Shown: positions 29,740-41,935 of the stretch, one piece after another | Numbering within the stretch: position 1 is the first letter of the stretch | How the letters are laid out: each line of letters starts with the position of its first letter | DNA from: Anastatus disparis | Lineage: Eukaryota > Arthropoda > Insecta > Hymenoptera > Eupelmidae | Length of the DNA stretch: 64,000 nt | Direction: 5' to 3' | NCBI GenBank assembly: GCA_017163975.1 | Contig: JAFFSR010000352.1 | Coordinates: forward strand, 1 to 64,000 | Notes under the pieces: model-generated | Databases searched by the model: none | Told to the model about the DNA's origin: nothing | The model's input: only the letters and a program-made list of their open reading frames with translations | Position numbers and translations under genes: made by a program

Positions 29740-30282
29740 CGGAAATATTTTAGGAAAGGTTCTAGCAAGTTTCCTGAAAGTTTCAGTTACATTTTACGAG
29801 CAAGGTTCTTAGAAATATTTCAACCACGTTCTAGCACGGACATATAAAGGTTGCTTCAGCTTTTCCCGAAAGGCTTCAGTGGGGTTTCACAAAGCTTTTC
29901 TGCAAGATTTCGTGCAAGATTGCTGCAAGGTTTCCCGCAAGGTTTTTTCGACATTCCCTGCAAAGTTTCAGCGAGGTTTCTCAAAATGTTTCTGCAAGAT
30001 TTCCTGCAAAGTGGCAGCGAGGTTTCTAGAAGTATTTCAACCACGTTCAAGCACGGACATATAAAGGTTGCTGCAACTTTTCCTGAAAGGTTTCAGTGGG
30101 GTTTCACAAAGCTTTTCTGCAATGTTTCCTGCAAGGTTTATGCGAGATTTCCTGCAAAGTTTCAGCGAGGTTTTTCGAAATGTTTCTGCAAGATTCCCTG
30201 CAAAGTTGCAGCAAGATTTTTAGAAATATTTTAACCAGGTTCTAGCGCAGACATATAAAGGTTGCTGCAATCTTTCATGCTA
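29740..30282 (+). repeat. Tandem repeat of about 200-215 bp, related to the 8290 array
   Basis: Three units are marked by CATATAAAGGTTGCT at about 29840, 30058 and 30251, with sub-repeats built on CTGCAAGATTTCCTGCAAAG and TTTCAGCGAGGTTT. The wording (GCAAGGTTTC, TTGCAGCAA) is that of the 70-bp array at 8290. Open frames within it are artefacts of the repeat. Confidence 0.75.
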
Positions 30283-30945
30283 TGTGAGGTGTATTAAAAT
30301 TGCTGAAACTGGATACATGAAAAGAAGATAGGTAAGAGTTTAGAAGATCTTCGATTACATTATGATATGACAGTTAAAAATTTTGTTGGTCATATTGTTT
30401 AAATTCATGGTGAAGATTCTATGGACCCAACGTACATGAGAGGCAAAGACTGTCTTGTTGATTATAAAAGAGTTCTTGATGATATTAAATCTTTATCAGC
30501 GTACAAAATTAAAAATCCATTAGAGGGCCCTGGTGTTACAGTTGTAATTATTATTGCTAGGATTAGACAGCATATTAAACCAGATGCCCCAGTTTACAGG
30601 TATATTGTAAGTTTGACTGTGTCACAACTTGTTAAATTTATTCATACAAGTAAGGATAAATATATGGAACCAAAAATTGATCAAGGCACTGCAGTTGGTG
30701 CCTTAGCTGCACAAAGTATTGGAGAACCTGGTACTTGAATAACCTTAAAAACTTTCCATTTCGCTCGTGTAGCATCTATGAACACTACTCAAGATGTACC
30801 TCGTATTAATGGAATTAATAATGCTAATCTAAAAATCAGTTTTCCATTTGCGACAGTTCATTTAGAAGATGATACAGATCCTAAATTTAGGCGTAATGGA
30901 AGCCACTATCATTTCCTTTATCAGTGTGTGTTCCAAAATTATATC
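30283..30945 (+). pseudogene. POLR3A: RNA polymerase III largest subunit pseudogene, second piece
   Basis: It continues the copy begun at 7935. Visible blocks are KIAETGYMKRR, SLEDLRLHYDMTVKN, DPTYMRGKDCLVDYKRVL, then GTAVGALAAQSIGEPGT and [13 protein letters not shown], ending with [10 protein letters not shown]. The A-A-Q-S-I-G-E-P-G-T-Q-M-T-L trigger-loop region is diagnostic of a large RNA polymerase subunit, and the following segment fits the Pol III type. A TGA or TAA replaces the residue after EPGT and another stop lies near 30401. No intron is present, so this is probably a retrocopy. Matching ends at about 30945. Confidence 0.82.
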
Positions 30946-31672
30946 ATCCTTTTCCATTAAACAGATACTTTTTATAGAAAGTTAAGCCGAGTAAAATAAT
31001 TAATATTTATTTTTTCCTTTTTTATTGATGAAACAATTCTTTCAAATAAGTAAATTTTGATTAAAAAATAATTATTTGACCTTGCAATAATTCAAAGTCT
31101 TATTTGTCTTTCGAAAGTAATTGTAATTATTATAATAACGAGTAATGTTTAATTAATAATTAAGCTTCTAATTGATAAATATGCTTATGTTTAGTATGCA
31201 GCCGTCTATTTTCAATAAGAAAAATGAATAATACATGAAAATTTATATTTGAAACTGTCATAACTCCTTATTTGTAGCTCTGACTTCCACAATCAAAAAT
31301 TTATTTTAAAGCCAATTTATTGAGAGGCGAACAATAAATAATTTCAATTTCCATGTTATACATATAAGAACCAATCAGAAAACTGCAAAATCCAGGTCTG
31401 TAAAAAATCATGCTAACTCTTCTTTTTATTTGCAACAAGAAGTGTTTAGATGGATTTTTCTCCAAAACATCAGGATTTTCAGAAAAAAATGATGAAGTTG
31501 GGACTTTTCCTAAAATTTTGAAAAATTTTCAAATTTCAAGGTCCTGTAGCTCTTGATCCTTTCAAGCTAGATCTTTGAAAATTTTCTTACATATTTTGGG
31601 TAACAAAAAAAATTATTTTTTAGAGTTTCAGCGATTTTTATTTTATTGCTCCCTCAGTTGGTGTGAAATGTC

Positions 31673-31749
<77 letters not shown>

Positions 31750-32120
31750 TATGAATGAGGTATTATGCAGACAAAATCATAGATGAATCGTGACTTATGC
31801 AGACATTAGCGTACTTATGCTGACGTCCGCATAATGCCACCCGTTTTTCATTTATTTATTGATACTTGTGCTGACAATTCCATACAGTAGATTTTTCTTG
31901 AGTTGAGTTACGAAAAAATTCTACAAAACAAAAACGCGCCCACCAATCAAATTTCGAGAACAAATGTGCCCACCAATCAAAGTTTTAATAAATTCGTATT
32001 TAACATATGCGTAAGTAACAAAGGAAGGGATAACATAGGAGACTGCCACACACCCGCGACGTGTGCAGGACACTAAACAAAGGCTGTACTGTATGAGTCA
32101 GCATAATGCCGCGTACATAC

Positions 32121-32166
<46 letters not shown>

Positions 32167-32756
32167 TAAACTATAAAATAAACATCACTATTATTTAATT
32201 ATTAATATTTTTAATCATCACTTATAAGAAATAATTCATTTTTTTACATTTCGATCCCCTTTATAAGGAGTATCTGAACATGCATGCTGCATGTTAAAAT
32301 GCTTTAAAAATAAAATATTGTATAGAAGCAGTGTTGAAGTTTTAAAAATTGAACGATTGCAATTATTGCAACAATAGCAACAAATGATTAAAATAAATTA
32401 AAAATGAATTAATTAAATTTATTTTCAAAAAATATTCATTAAAAAAACGAGCATATTTAATATACTCGTGAAACATTAGATTTTAATATTAAAAAAAATA
32501 AAACATAAATAAAAAAATTAATGAAAAAATATTATAACAATTAAAAAAGAAAAAAAAAAAAATTGTTCCTGACCGAGAGTTCAATTTGCGCACTCAAAAA
32601 GAAAAGCGCAAATGAAGCGCACTAGAATGAACCTGCTTCGAGATACCTCTGGCATAAAATAATACATGCTTATTTGCATCCCGTTTGTTTAAATTAATTA
32701 GATTTTGAGTTTTAAATTCATTCTTAATAGTTTTGAAGAATATATTAATCACTTAA
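30946..32756. other. No gene seen; repeats and long AT microsatellites
   Basis: A+T-rich repeats. A block from about 31250 to 31675 ends GAAATGTCCCAT and runs straight into (AT)n at 31677-31746. A second (AT)n lies at 32125-32159. Two copies of CGCCCACCAATCAA-type sequence occur near 31937 and 31970. Nothing coding is evident. Confidence 0.5.
31677..31746. repeat. (AT)n microsatellite, about 70 bp
   Basis: Uninterrupted AT dinucleotides following GAAATGTCCC. Similar tracts lie at 32125-32159 and 35420-35491. Confidence 0.95.
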
Positions 32757-32962
32757 GGCGATTTCGGAATTTAGGTTGGATTTTATTTTTTAGTTTACAA
32801 ATCATGCATTCATTACATGAAATTTTTTGGAATTTTTAATTTTCTACCATTTCTTGATACCCACAGAATGGTGGAAAACTTATAAAAACAAAAAATTTTA
32901 TAAACTAACAGCGTAGTTTGTAAATTATGAAATGAAAATTTAGCCTAACCTCTGTAGTCGCC
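32757..32962. mobile_element. Short TTAA MITE (GGCGA termini)
   Basis: A 206-bp element flanked by TTAA (32753-32756, 32963-32966). TIRs are GGCGATTTCGGAATTTAGG and, from the right, GGCGACTACAGAGGTTAGG, and inner arms share AGTTTACAAA/TTTGTAAA-type sequence. Confidence 0.8.
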
Positions 32963-33696
32963 TTAAGATTCAATAATTTTTCTAAAAAAGTGCTATTTCG
33001 ACAGCATAATAAGATCGCATTTTGGTTACTCTCTATCTTCCCTACCTTACCTTTTTTCAAAGCACGCGCTACTCAATTGGCTACACAACTATTGAATTCA
33101 CCTGAGTGCCACGTAAAAATCCCGTGAGCAGTAAGTTAATTTCAGAAGTATCGCTAGCTGGTTATATTCACGCGGCGCTCTTAGTAAATATAACTGGTGT
33201 CCAAGGAATAATATCATGGCGCCTATAGCATTATAAGTTAGAATCTATTCACGTTAAATAAACTTGATCTCGTGAAAATCTTACATGAAGAATCATATAA
33301 TTTTAACGTATTAAATTTATCATGAGAAAATAACATGATTTTTTCTCCGTGTATGAAAAAGAAAAGATCTGTGTAGTTTTATCAAAATCCATGCCTCTCC
33401 TATTGAGATACAAAGAGACATGAGATTAGTCATACATTACTGAAAATGACAATGAATTAATTTAATATTAATATATACCAATGTCTATGATATGCTGATT
33501 TTAATTATTTATTTTAAGTATCAGGACTGAGTTCAAGCCTGAAATAAATCAAATTTAAGTATTGTCATAATTTTTTATATTAATAATATTAATTAATAAA
33601 ACTTGTTTTTTACTTTGACTGAAGAATAATTTTAGAAAACCTCATCGGATGCTTAAAATTCTTTAAATTAGTCGAAGAATGGATTTTTAAAATATT

Positions 33697-34013
33697 GGTA
33701 CTTGCTCTAGACTTCCTCAGCTAATTTTCAATCAATTGACCATTTAAATTTCTAGAGATCTCCAGTTTATATATCTTCACAAAATAACATATCTGGAATT
33801 TTGATAAGATAAATTCAAGCGAATGTTGAATGGAATTATTTACATGAAATTCACAAAAAAATGTATTTTTATCAACTTTTTCTCAACCGAACTTTTGAAT
33901 TCTTTTTCTTTGAACTAAAACTGTTAATTTGTGAAGACATATAAATTGAAGATCTCTGGGAATTTTGAGGTCAATTGATTAAAAATTGGCTGAGAAAGTC
34001 TACGGCAAGTACC
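33697..34013. mobile_element. Foldback MITE (GGTACTTGC termini)
   Basis: The left arm GGTACTTGCTCTAGACTT and the right arm, read inwards, GGTACTTGCCGTAGACTT are followed by matching CTCAGC, TCAATCAATTGACC and AGAGATCT blocks for about 100 bp on each side. The target duplication is unclear. Confidence 0.7.
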
Positions 34014-34622
34014 GAAATTTTTACAAATTTTACGATAAAATAGAATAAAATTTAATTCACTTTAATTTACTTTTTTTTATTTTTTTTGTGACAAGTATCA
34101 GATAATACTATTTGAATGAGCGCTTTTCATCTAAATTTTTTCTTGTAAATTTCTGACGGTAGACTAAGGTTAGTTGTCAGTAGGGGAGCGTAGGTATATC
34201 GTGAATAAGTTTACAAATAAAAGCTATATCGTCACGCTGCTTAGACCTAAAGTGCAGAATAGTCTTACGAATATTTTCCATCATTGATTAATTGAAATTG
34301 CTGGTAGATATACTGAGAAGCTAAATTCTAATATTTAAACATGCTTACAATAAAATTATTAATTTTTAAATGATTTATATTTAGTGCTCGTATCAAAGTT
34401 TTAAAAAAAACATCGACTGAACTATAATTTAGAACTGCAATTATAATTCACATACGCACTGTGCATTTTCTAAATATTTTTAAAATACTATAAAAAAAAA
34501 TATTAATTATATTTTTGGCCATTATTGAGTTAAGTTTTAAATTTGCATAAAAAAATATTATAATATGCAATCCCCATATTGAATATAATAATTATCATAT
34601 AATACTATAAGTTTTTATATAC

Positions 34623-34785
34623 TGTTACGTCACAACGTATCTTTTATATTACTTTTTAATTTATAATTTCTAAATATCTTTTTCTTAACATAATATTGAT
34701 GAACTTATTAAACAGTCATCGAACAATAAAAGAATGTGTTAACCTAAGCAGTAAAGAAACTTTAAGTTGATATTAAGCAACGAAA
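34623..34785 (+). mobile_element. 5' fragment of an LTR (TGTTACGTCA family)
   Basis: About 160 bp starting TGTTACGTCACAAC match the first part of the solo LTR at 47821, including GTGTTAACCTAAGCAGTAAA, and more distantly that at 58021. The match ends at GCAACGAAA. Confidence 0.75.
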
Positions 34786-34998
34786 AGTCTCATATCTGAA
34801 AAGTAATCCTAAATCCCACACATCAAAAGCAATTGGGGTATGATTCCCGGACCATCATAGATCGTTGTAATCTCTATTCATGGCCCGTAATAACCTTTTT
34901 AGTTGCCAATCTCGAAACTGTAACAGAAAAACAAAAGTTTATTAGTACATATTAATATTAAGCACACTGGTAAACTTAAAATCATGCCTACGCTAGTA

Positions 34999-35349
34999 CA
35001 GTAGACTCTCGATACAAGGGTATCGACGGGGCTGTAGGAGAGGAAATTTCTTGGAAATTCTCTTATAGGAAGAGTCCCCAACACGTTCGAGTTAAGAGTT
35101 ACAGCTCCGCCCACTGTCTCGTAGTGTAAGTTTAATTTAACGTGCGTGTATACGAAGTAGACGCAGTAGCCACGCCTACTGATGCGTGTGGAATAGACTA
35201 GGGTTTTTTTGTTTAGCCATGTCTTATTCTATTGCTATACTGTGTCTCTCTCACTTACATAGTTGGTGGGGGAACTGACATACTTAGACTCGGTGGAGAA
35301 ACAGCTCGGATTCCCTTATATCGCGATCCCTTGTATCGAGAGTCCACTG
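34999..35349. mobile_element. Mariner/pogo-like MITE
   Basis: A 351-bp element flanked by TA on both sides. TIRs of about 22 bp read CAGTAGACTCTCGATACAAG and CAGTGGACTCTCGATACAAG. TA duplication with CAGT termini is typical of the Tc1/mariner-pogo group. It has no coding capacity of its own; a 71-codon minus-strand frame inside is not convincing. Confidence 0.82.
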
Positions 35350-35418
35350 TACTGTGTTTATACAACATGAATAACTCTTTCAATAAATAAATATATTTAA
35401 GAGAAATACAAAATTAAG

Positions 35419-35491
<73 letters not shown>

Positions 35492-35494
<3 letters not shown>

Positions 35495-36365
35495 AAAATA
35501 TTATTAAACCCCGACTTAACGTGATTTAATTGTTTTTGTTATATTTTTAATAATATTATATATCGTAAATATTATTAAGATTTTTTAAATAATATAGAAA
35601 AAATGTTTATTACAAGGTATTTAATAGAAGATAAAATCAACTGGTAAAAAATATAATATATTAAATAAAATAAAATAAGTGTAAATACAAAGTTTTAGTG
35701 TAAGTGCTGAAATATTATGTTGACAGTTTGGAGTGTCGGTAATGACTGCCTAAACTTTTCACAAGAGTAAAAACTCTTGGAAAAGAGTTGCTTTCTTAAG
35801 CCAACCTCTTATTATAAAAAATAGTTTGAATATTTTCTCATTGGCTGAAAAGTTTTTATGAATATAATAAGGAGGCAGGACCTTTCAAAATCGTCGTCGA
35901 CAATTTAGACACGATTTGACCGTAGGTCATCTTTTACTTAGTCCGCGTGTCGACAATATGTACGCGCTCGAAACGCGAGAATATTTCTGTACCTTTTTTT
36001 TTTATACGGGTTCACATCTAACAATAAGACTCAGTTGGCTGAAGAAAACTTACATTACTGTACAAAAAATTTGAAGGATTTATATCTTTATTTTGTCAAA
36101 ACTAAAAATCTTTAAAATGAGAATTACCAGATGTACAAAAATAAAGTTCAAAATGCAATTTAAGTTATTTATGATATGAAAGTAATATTTTCCTTTCCTT
36201 AAATATGACAAAAAAATTCTCAAAATTTTATGTAATGAAAGAAACTATTTTTTCCAAAACAATATACTATTGATAAATTTTTACAGAGTAGAAATTCAGT
36301 AATAAATCAATATTATTTTCTAAATAATTAGAGAAAATATAAAAAGTGTAGTATACGCTTGAACA
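35492..36365 (-). repeat. 3' LTR of the BEL/Pao element
   Basis: This 874-bp LTR differs from the other by about 14 substitutions and a few small indels that I could count by eye, roughly 98% identity. Confidence 0.92.
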
Positions 36366-36446
36366 CACTCCCCCCGTTGAGAGGATACGATCAACTATAT
36401 TATTATACATAGAATATAGATATATATGAGTTTTTCTTTTCTAAAA

Positions 36447-37541
36447 TTATTTATTATTCTTATTGTCTTTAAAATAATTGTCTTTAATAGGCAAAAGTGC
36501 CAATTTTTTAACACTGCGTTTGAACACACTTGTAGCAGTTTTTACTGTCACAGTTCTTATAATGCCGTCGGTTCCTGGATGAATTTCTATAACTCTTCCT
36601 AGTGTCCATATCATTGGTGGTAAATTATCATCTTTTAATAAAACTATTGAGTTTTTTTGAATAAAATGTTGTCCTGTTGTCCATTTGTGACGAATGTTTA
36701 ACCCATTAATATACTCTTTGTGCCAACGTTTCCAGAAGTGTGGGCGAATCTTTGTTATATGTTGCCACTGTGACAAGTGATTGGTTGGTACATCGCTGAA
36801 ATCTGTGTCAGGTAAGCTCGCAAAAGAATCGCCAATAAGGAAATGAGCTGGGGTAAGGACAGGAGGGTCATTAGGATCTGTAGAAATAGCAGTAAGAGGG
36901 CGTGAATTTAATATTGCTTCTACTTCTATTACAAAAGTATTGAGTTCTTCAAACGTAAATAATAAATTAGTAACGACGCGTTTCATATGGTGTTTAAATA
37001 ATTTAACGGTAGATTCCCATAACCCACCGAAGTGTGGAGACAAAGGTGGAGTGGAATGCCATTTTATTTCTTGATTGCCGCAAAATCTATCTATTTTTTC
37101 GCGGTGGTTCTCCGTATTTAATAGAGCGTAAAGCTCTTGCAGTTCATTTTTAGCGCCTACGAAATTTTTCCCGTTATCCGAATAAATATTTTTTGGTTTT
37201 CCTCGTCTAGCTGTAAACCTTTTTAAAGCTGCGAGAAAGCCTTCTGTGGTCAAGTCTGATACTAACTCTAAATGCACAGCCTTGGTGACGAGACAGACAA
37301 AGACAGAAACATATACTTTGGTCTGCTTTTGATTTCTGTATTTCTTTTCTTTGATATAAAAAGGGCCGCAATAATTAATACCTACATTGCTGAATACTCT
37401 GTCTTGTGTGAGTCTAACCTTCGGCAAATCGCCCATAAAATATTCTGTGGTAGGAGGATTTGCGCGAAAGCATCGAATGCAACTCCTCAAGACTTTCTTT
37501 ATTTGATTTTTTCCATCTAGTAGCCAATATTTTTGACGTAA
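36447..37541 (-). pseudogene. BEL/Pao integrase and C-terminal domain
   Basis: Starting after the foldback insertion, the frame reads LRQKYWLLDG, the CIRCF half of the zinc-binding domain, then the integrase core with a position normally Asp reading Asn (GINYCGPF, codon 37374-37376), Asp in IYSDNGKNF and Glu in GLWESTVK. The C-terminal region has PAHFLIGDSFASLP and WKRWHKEYINGL, which is the conserved DUF5641-type domain of BEL/Pao integrases. It ends in a Lys/Asn tail at 36447. The zinc-binding His residues lie on the other side of the insertion. It would be part of the pol polyprotein, so it has no start of its own. Confidence 0.85.
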
Positions 37542-37826
37542 CACGGAGCGAACAAATCGGGAATACTTCCTTGCGCCCTCTACTGCTATAGTTCCGTACA
37601 CATGTTTTTGGAAATAGACCTTGTGTATAAGCAACGATTCCATAACCCATCGGGAAAAAGTCCGAACGCTTATAGGAAAAAGTCCGAACGCTTATAGAGC
37701 GTTCGGACTTTTTCCCGATGCCTTATGGAATCGTTGCTTGTACGCAAGGCCTATTTCCAAAAACGTGCGTACGAAACTGTAGCAGTAGAGGGCGCAAGGA
37801 AGTATTCCCGATTCGTTCGCTCCGTG
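37542..37826. mobile_element. 285-bp foldback insertion inside BEL/Pao integrase
   Basis: The arms start CACGGAGCGAAC and share AATCGGGAATACTTCC and TTGCGCCCTCTACTGC for about 130 bp, meeting near repeated CTTATAG sequence. GAAAAAGTCCGAACGCTTAT occurs twice near the centre. Its length is a multiple of three, but it brings in stop codons. Removing it would leave the integrase zinc region continuous (HWRTNYIVS joined to LRQKYW). No target duplication is clear. Confidence 0.75.
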
Positions 37827-40660
37827 AATAGACACAATGTAGTTTGTACGCCAGTGTGATGATTTTGTGTGTGTTTCTTGAATGATTAAACTTTTTACGT
37901 GATTTGAACGCGGTAACAATACTGGATGTTGTTGGTCGTAATTAAAATTTGTATTTTTTAATCGACCGCCAACTCTCAGTAGTCCATCCTTATCAAGAAA
38001 TGGATTTAAAGAAAGTAACCTACTTTCCTTTTTTAGTTCTTTCTTTAGCAAAAGGCACTTTAATTCTTTTTCAAAATGAACCTTTTGAATGTGCCTTATG
38101 ATATTTCTTTCTGCATCTATCAAATCTTGAGCTTGCAAGCTCTTGTTATACATTTTTGGGCGCTTGAGATAAGAGACATAAGCTACAAATCTTTTCAATT
38201 TTATAAATGATGAAAACTTCTCATAAATTTCAAAGGTTGTATTTGATGAAGGATTTTCATTATTCTTGTTCATACTTGATAATAAACAAATATTTTTGCG
38301 CATTTCTGGAAGGTCTTCGTTTAATCCAGGTATCATCGTTTGTGGCCATTCTTTCTCTTTGAGAATAAGCCATTGAGGTCCATTGAACCACAGTTTATTG
38401 TTTAAGAAATCAGCAGGTAACTGACCTCTTGACAGTGCATCGGCGGGATTATCTTCTGAACGCACATGTTTCCACTTGTGCGGCTTTGACACATTTTGAA
38501 TTTCAGAGACGTGGTTAGCCACGAATGTTTTTAGCAGGTGAGGTGAAGTTTTTATCCAACGTAATGTTATTAAAGAATCTGACCAGTAAACTATCTTTTC
38601 AAAAGAAACATCTATTGCTTTTATTATCTGTTTATATAAATTTGTTAATAATAATGTGGCACAAAGTTCGAGGCGTGGTATGGTCTTTTCTTTTAATGGT
38701 GCTACTCGAGATTTTGCGCCAAGTAAAATTGTAATTACCTTGCCTTCTTCTGAAGTAGAACACAAGTAGACACACTCACCGTAACCCTTATTGCTCGCAT
38801 CGTAGAAGCCATGCAATTGTACTGCATTTTTTTTTGAAGCTATTGATTTTCTTGGAAATGATATATTGTTTATTAATGGAAGCTGAGTGCAAAACTCGTT
38901 CCATCGTGTATATACGCTCATTGGTACTGATTCGTCCCAATGTAGCCCTTCTTCCCATAAATCTTGCATTATACTCTTTGCATACAAGATTATTGGTCCT
39001 AATAAACCAAGTGGGTCAAAAATTTTTGCTATTTCTGAAAGAATGGCTCTTTTGGATCTCGCTATTTTATTATTATCAAAATTAACTGTATATATTGTAT
39101 TGTCTGGTTTTGCGCTCCACAAAATTCCGAGAGTTTTCAATGTTTGATTTGAATCTAGGTGTAAGTGAGTGTCTAAATCATTTTCATTTAACCCATGCAA
39201 TATTTGCGCATCATTTGCTGCCCATTGACGTAAAGGAAAGCCACCTAATTTTAAAAGATTTGTCATTTCGTCTCTTATTATAAGTGCTTGTTTAATTGTT
39301 TCGGCACCTGTGAGTAAGTTGTCGACATACAAATCTCTTTTTAAGATTGCGGCAGCAATTTTATATTTCTTTCCTTCATCCTCAGTTAATTTTATTAAGC
39401 TTCGTATTGCCAAATAAGGGGCTGGTCCCAAGCCAAACGTTACTGTATTTAGTTGGTAAGTTTTTATTTCTTCACCTTTCTTCCAGAGTATGCGTTGGTA
39501 CTGTCTATCCTTTTCACGTATCAGCACTTGCTGATACATTTTCTCAATATCTGCTGATAAGACGTACTTGTGCGTACGGGATCGAAGAAGATAAGTAAAA
39601 ATATCTTCCTGTATTGTAGGTCCGACTAATAATATATCGTTTAGCGAGAGGCCATTACTAGTTTTCGCAGATGCATCGAATACTACGCGTAATTTAGTCG
39701 TTGCGCTTGACTCTTTTATAACTGCATGATAAGGTAAGTAAAATCCTTGATTTGACACGCCCGTAATTTCAGACATATGTCCGAGATTTTTATACTCTCC
39801 GATTACAGTGTTATATTTTTCGAACAAATCTGGATTTCTTTTAAATCTTCTAAAAAGAGAGTTTAACCTTTCAAGTGCTTGTGAGCGCGATTCACCTAGG
39901 CTCACATTATTATTTTTAAATGGAAGCGCGACTACATATCTACCTGTTTTATCTCGTGTAACATGTTGTATAAAATGGTCCTCGCATTGAATTTCTTCAG
40001 ACGATCGATACACTTGAGCAGGATTTCTTCGATCTGCCAAAATTTTTCAAGATCGAACTGTAAATCTGCATAATTACAGATCGCTTCCCTTTCTCTTTTT
40101 TCATTAATATTTCCTCCTGTTATCCATCCTAAGCGAGTTTTTTGTAGATATAATTCTGTGTTTTTTCCCGCGATTTTATATTGTCCCACACAAAAAAGCG
40201 AAAGTGTTGGGCCTGATCCTAATAAAATATCAACTGGGGCAGGCTTATAAAATTCTGGATCCGCAAGTTTTATGTTTGAGGGTATTGTTATGTTTTCGCG
40301 CGAAAACGCTTCGCTAGGAACGGCATTGGAGATATTTGATATTGTTAAAAATTCAAATTTTCTCGCATAATTATTTTGCGACGATTGTACGGTTGCGGTG
40401 ACTATATTTTTTGTCATCGTTGACATATTATTGAGCGCGCCTATAGGAATACTACATTTTTTCTTTGGAAGCACAAGTTTGTTCGCTAACCCTTTGCTAA
40501 TTAAATTAATTGTAGAGCACGTATCTAATAATGCGCGGCATTTGATTGATTTATTATTTTGATCAATAATATTAATTTGCGCTGTGGTTAATATTTGATT
40601 CATTGGCGCTTGGGCTGTTGACGCTATACAACGTGCTTGTATTCCTATAGGGCATTCGAG
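37827..40660 (-). pseudogene. BEL/Pao pol: protease, reverse transcriptase, RNase H
   Basis: From the start: an aspartic protease region with CRALLDTCSTINLIS (about 40500-40540), then a frameshift near 39980-40010. The reverse transcriptase has SADIEKMYQQV for motif A and RDLYVDNLLTG where YVDD is expected; the last residue is Asn (codon 39318-39320). RNase H shows HGFYDASNKGYG, RLELCATLL, VYWSDSLITL and EDNPADALSRG. The region ends with KSSHW, the beginning of the integrase zinc domain, at the foldback insertion. The enzyme would copy element RNA in cytoplasmic particles, but the frameshift and the Asn at the catalytic loop make activity unlikely. Confidence 0.87.
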
Positions 40661-41935
40661 TCATTCTTTTCTTTCTGAAGCGTTATGATCATGTAATAAG
40701 TAATTTTCAGCCTTATCACAGACCATACACTTCGAAAATTTGCATTCTTTGCCTGCATGTTCTCGAAGACATAATAAGCATACCGAAGCTTGTTTAGCTA
40801 TCTCTATTCTTTTTGAAATCGATGCGTCTTTGAATTTTTTACAACGATATAATTGATGTGTCTCTTTACATGCAGGACATTTAAAATCTGAAGACGTTAG
40901 AAAAGTTTGTCTAGATGCGCCTTTATTTTTCTTTTTATTTATTGAACCACCAATATTATTTTTTTGTTGAGGTTCTGGCGTTTTATCTATTATTTCTGTT
41001 TCTCTTTTAGATGAACGTGCCGCAGCTTTCTACAAAAAATCTATCAATTTTTTGAGTTTCGGGAACGTTTCGTGTTAAATATTTTCTTCCCACTTATCCG
41101 CGGTGCATTTATGCAATTTATTTTCTATATTTTGTACGAGAATTTCTTCGGTTACATTTACACCGAGCGCGGACAGAGATTCTATGTGTTGCAGTGTATC
41201 GTCTGCTAGCTTGCGAAGGCCTTTAGCTGATCCGCGTTGTTGAATAGGCAACGACAAAAGCAAATTTAGATGTTTAGATATAATAAGTCGTTCATTCGCA
41301 TACGCCTTTTGTAAAATATTCCACGCGCGTTGATAATTTTCAGCTGTAGTTGCGAGATTTTTTATTTTTTGTTTAGCCTCACTTGTTACTGCTCCTTTTA
41401 AATATTGGAGCTTGTGAACATCAGAAAGATCTTTGTCCGCATCTAATAACGCCGAAAATGTATCTTTGAACGAGAGCCAATCTTCATATTTTCCGCTGAA
41501 GGTTGGGAGCGCAGTTTCAGGAAGTCTCACGCGTCTTTTATTATTATGACTAGTACGACTGGAATCATTATCAACCGTACTATTTGTCGATAGTAGCGAC
41601 GGAATAACTTCAATTTCATTTTGTTGCACGAAACTTTGTACCGGTTCTAATTTATCGGCAGCGGCGAGCACTTCGTAATAATTTTCTTGAATTCCAAAGC
41701 GTTCGGTAGCTAACTGTTCGACATTTGCTTCATCTAGTAATTCAAGTTCGTCGAATATGGCATCAAAATTTTTAAATGTATCATTTAATTTTGTTATACG
41801 TCTATTGTAATCTTGAAATGAAACCGGTTCTTCATTCGCTGTATTTTTATCGATTAAACTTCGAAAATGCGTAATTTGCTTTCTAATAACACCACGTTTT
41901 TGTTTTAATTCCTTAATGCGCTCCTCATTTGTCAT
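40661..41935 (-). pseudogene. BEL/Pao gag with zinc knuckles
   Basis: The ATG at 41935 opens a 286-codon frame (MTNEERIKELKQKRGVIRKQ) with a coiled N-terminus and the DUF1759-type region LPTFSGKYEDWLSFKDTF, DVHKLQYLKGAV and LRKLADDTLQHIESLSALG. It stops at TAA (41075-41077) and again at TAG (41030-41032) but continues in the same frame through Cys/His clusters (FKCPACKETHQLYRCKKF and CLLCLREHAGKECK) to a TGA at 40661-40663. The clusters are nucleic-acid-binding knuckles typical of BEL gag. Three in-frame stops mark it as dead. It lies about 430 bp after the 5' LTR. Confidence 0.85.

Larger units (their letters stand above)
32967..34998. other. No gene seen; MITE and LTR fragment
   Basis: A+T-rich with one foldback element (33697-34013) and an LTR 5' fragment (34623-34785). 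The stretch 33100-33240 is less A+T-rich but shows no frame or motif I can name. Confidence 0.45.

Noticed and set aside
29851..30234. 127-codon Phe/Cys/Lys-rich frame
   Set aside because: It translates the tandem repeat at 29740-30282; other frames are equally open.
30421..30960. A functional RNA polymerase III subunit gene
   Set aside because: Stops inside conserved blocks, no introns and a missing segment show a pseudogene.
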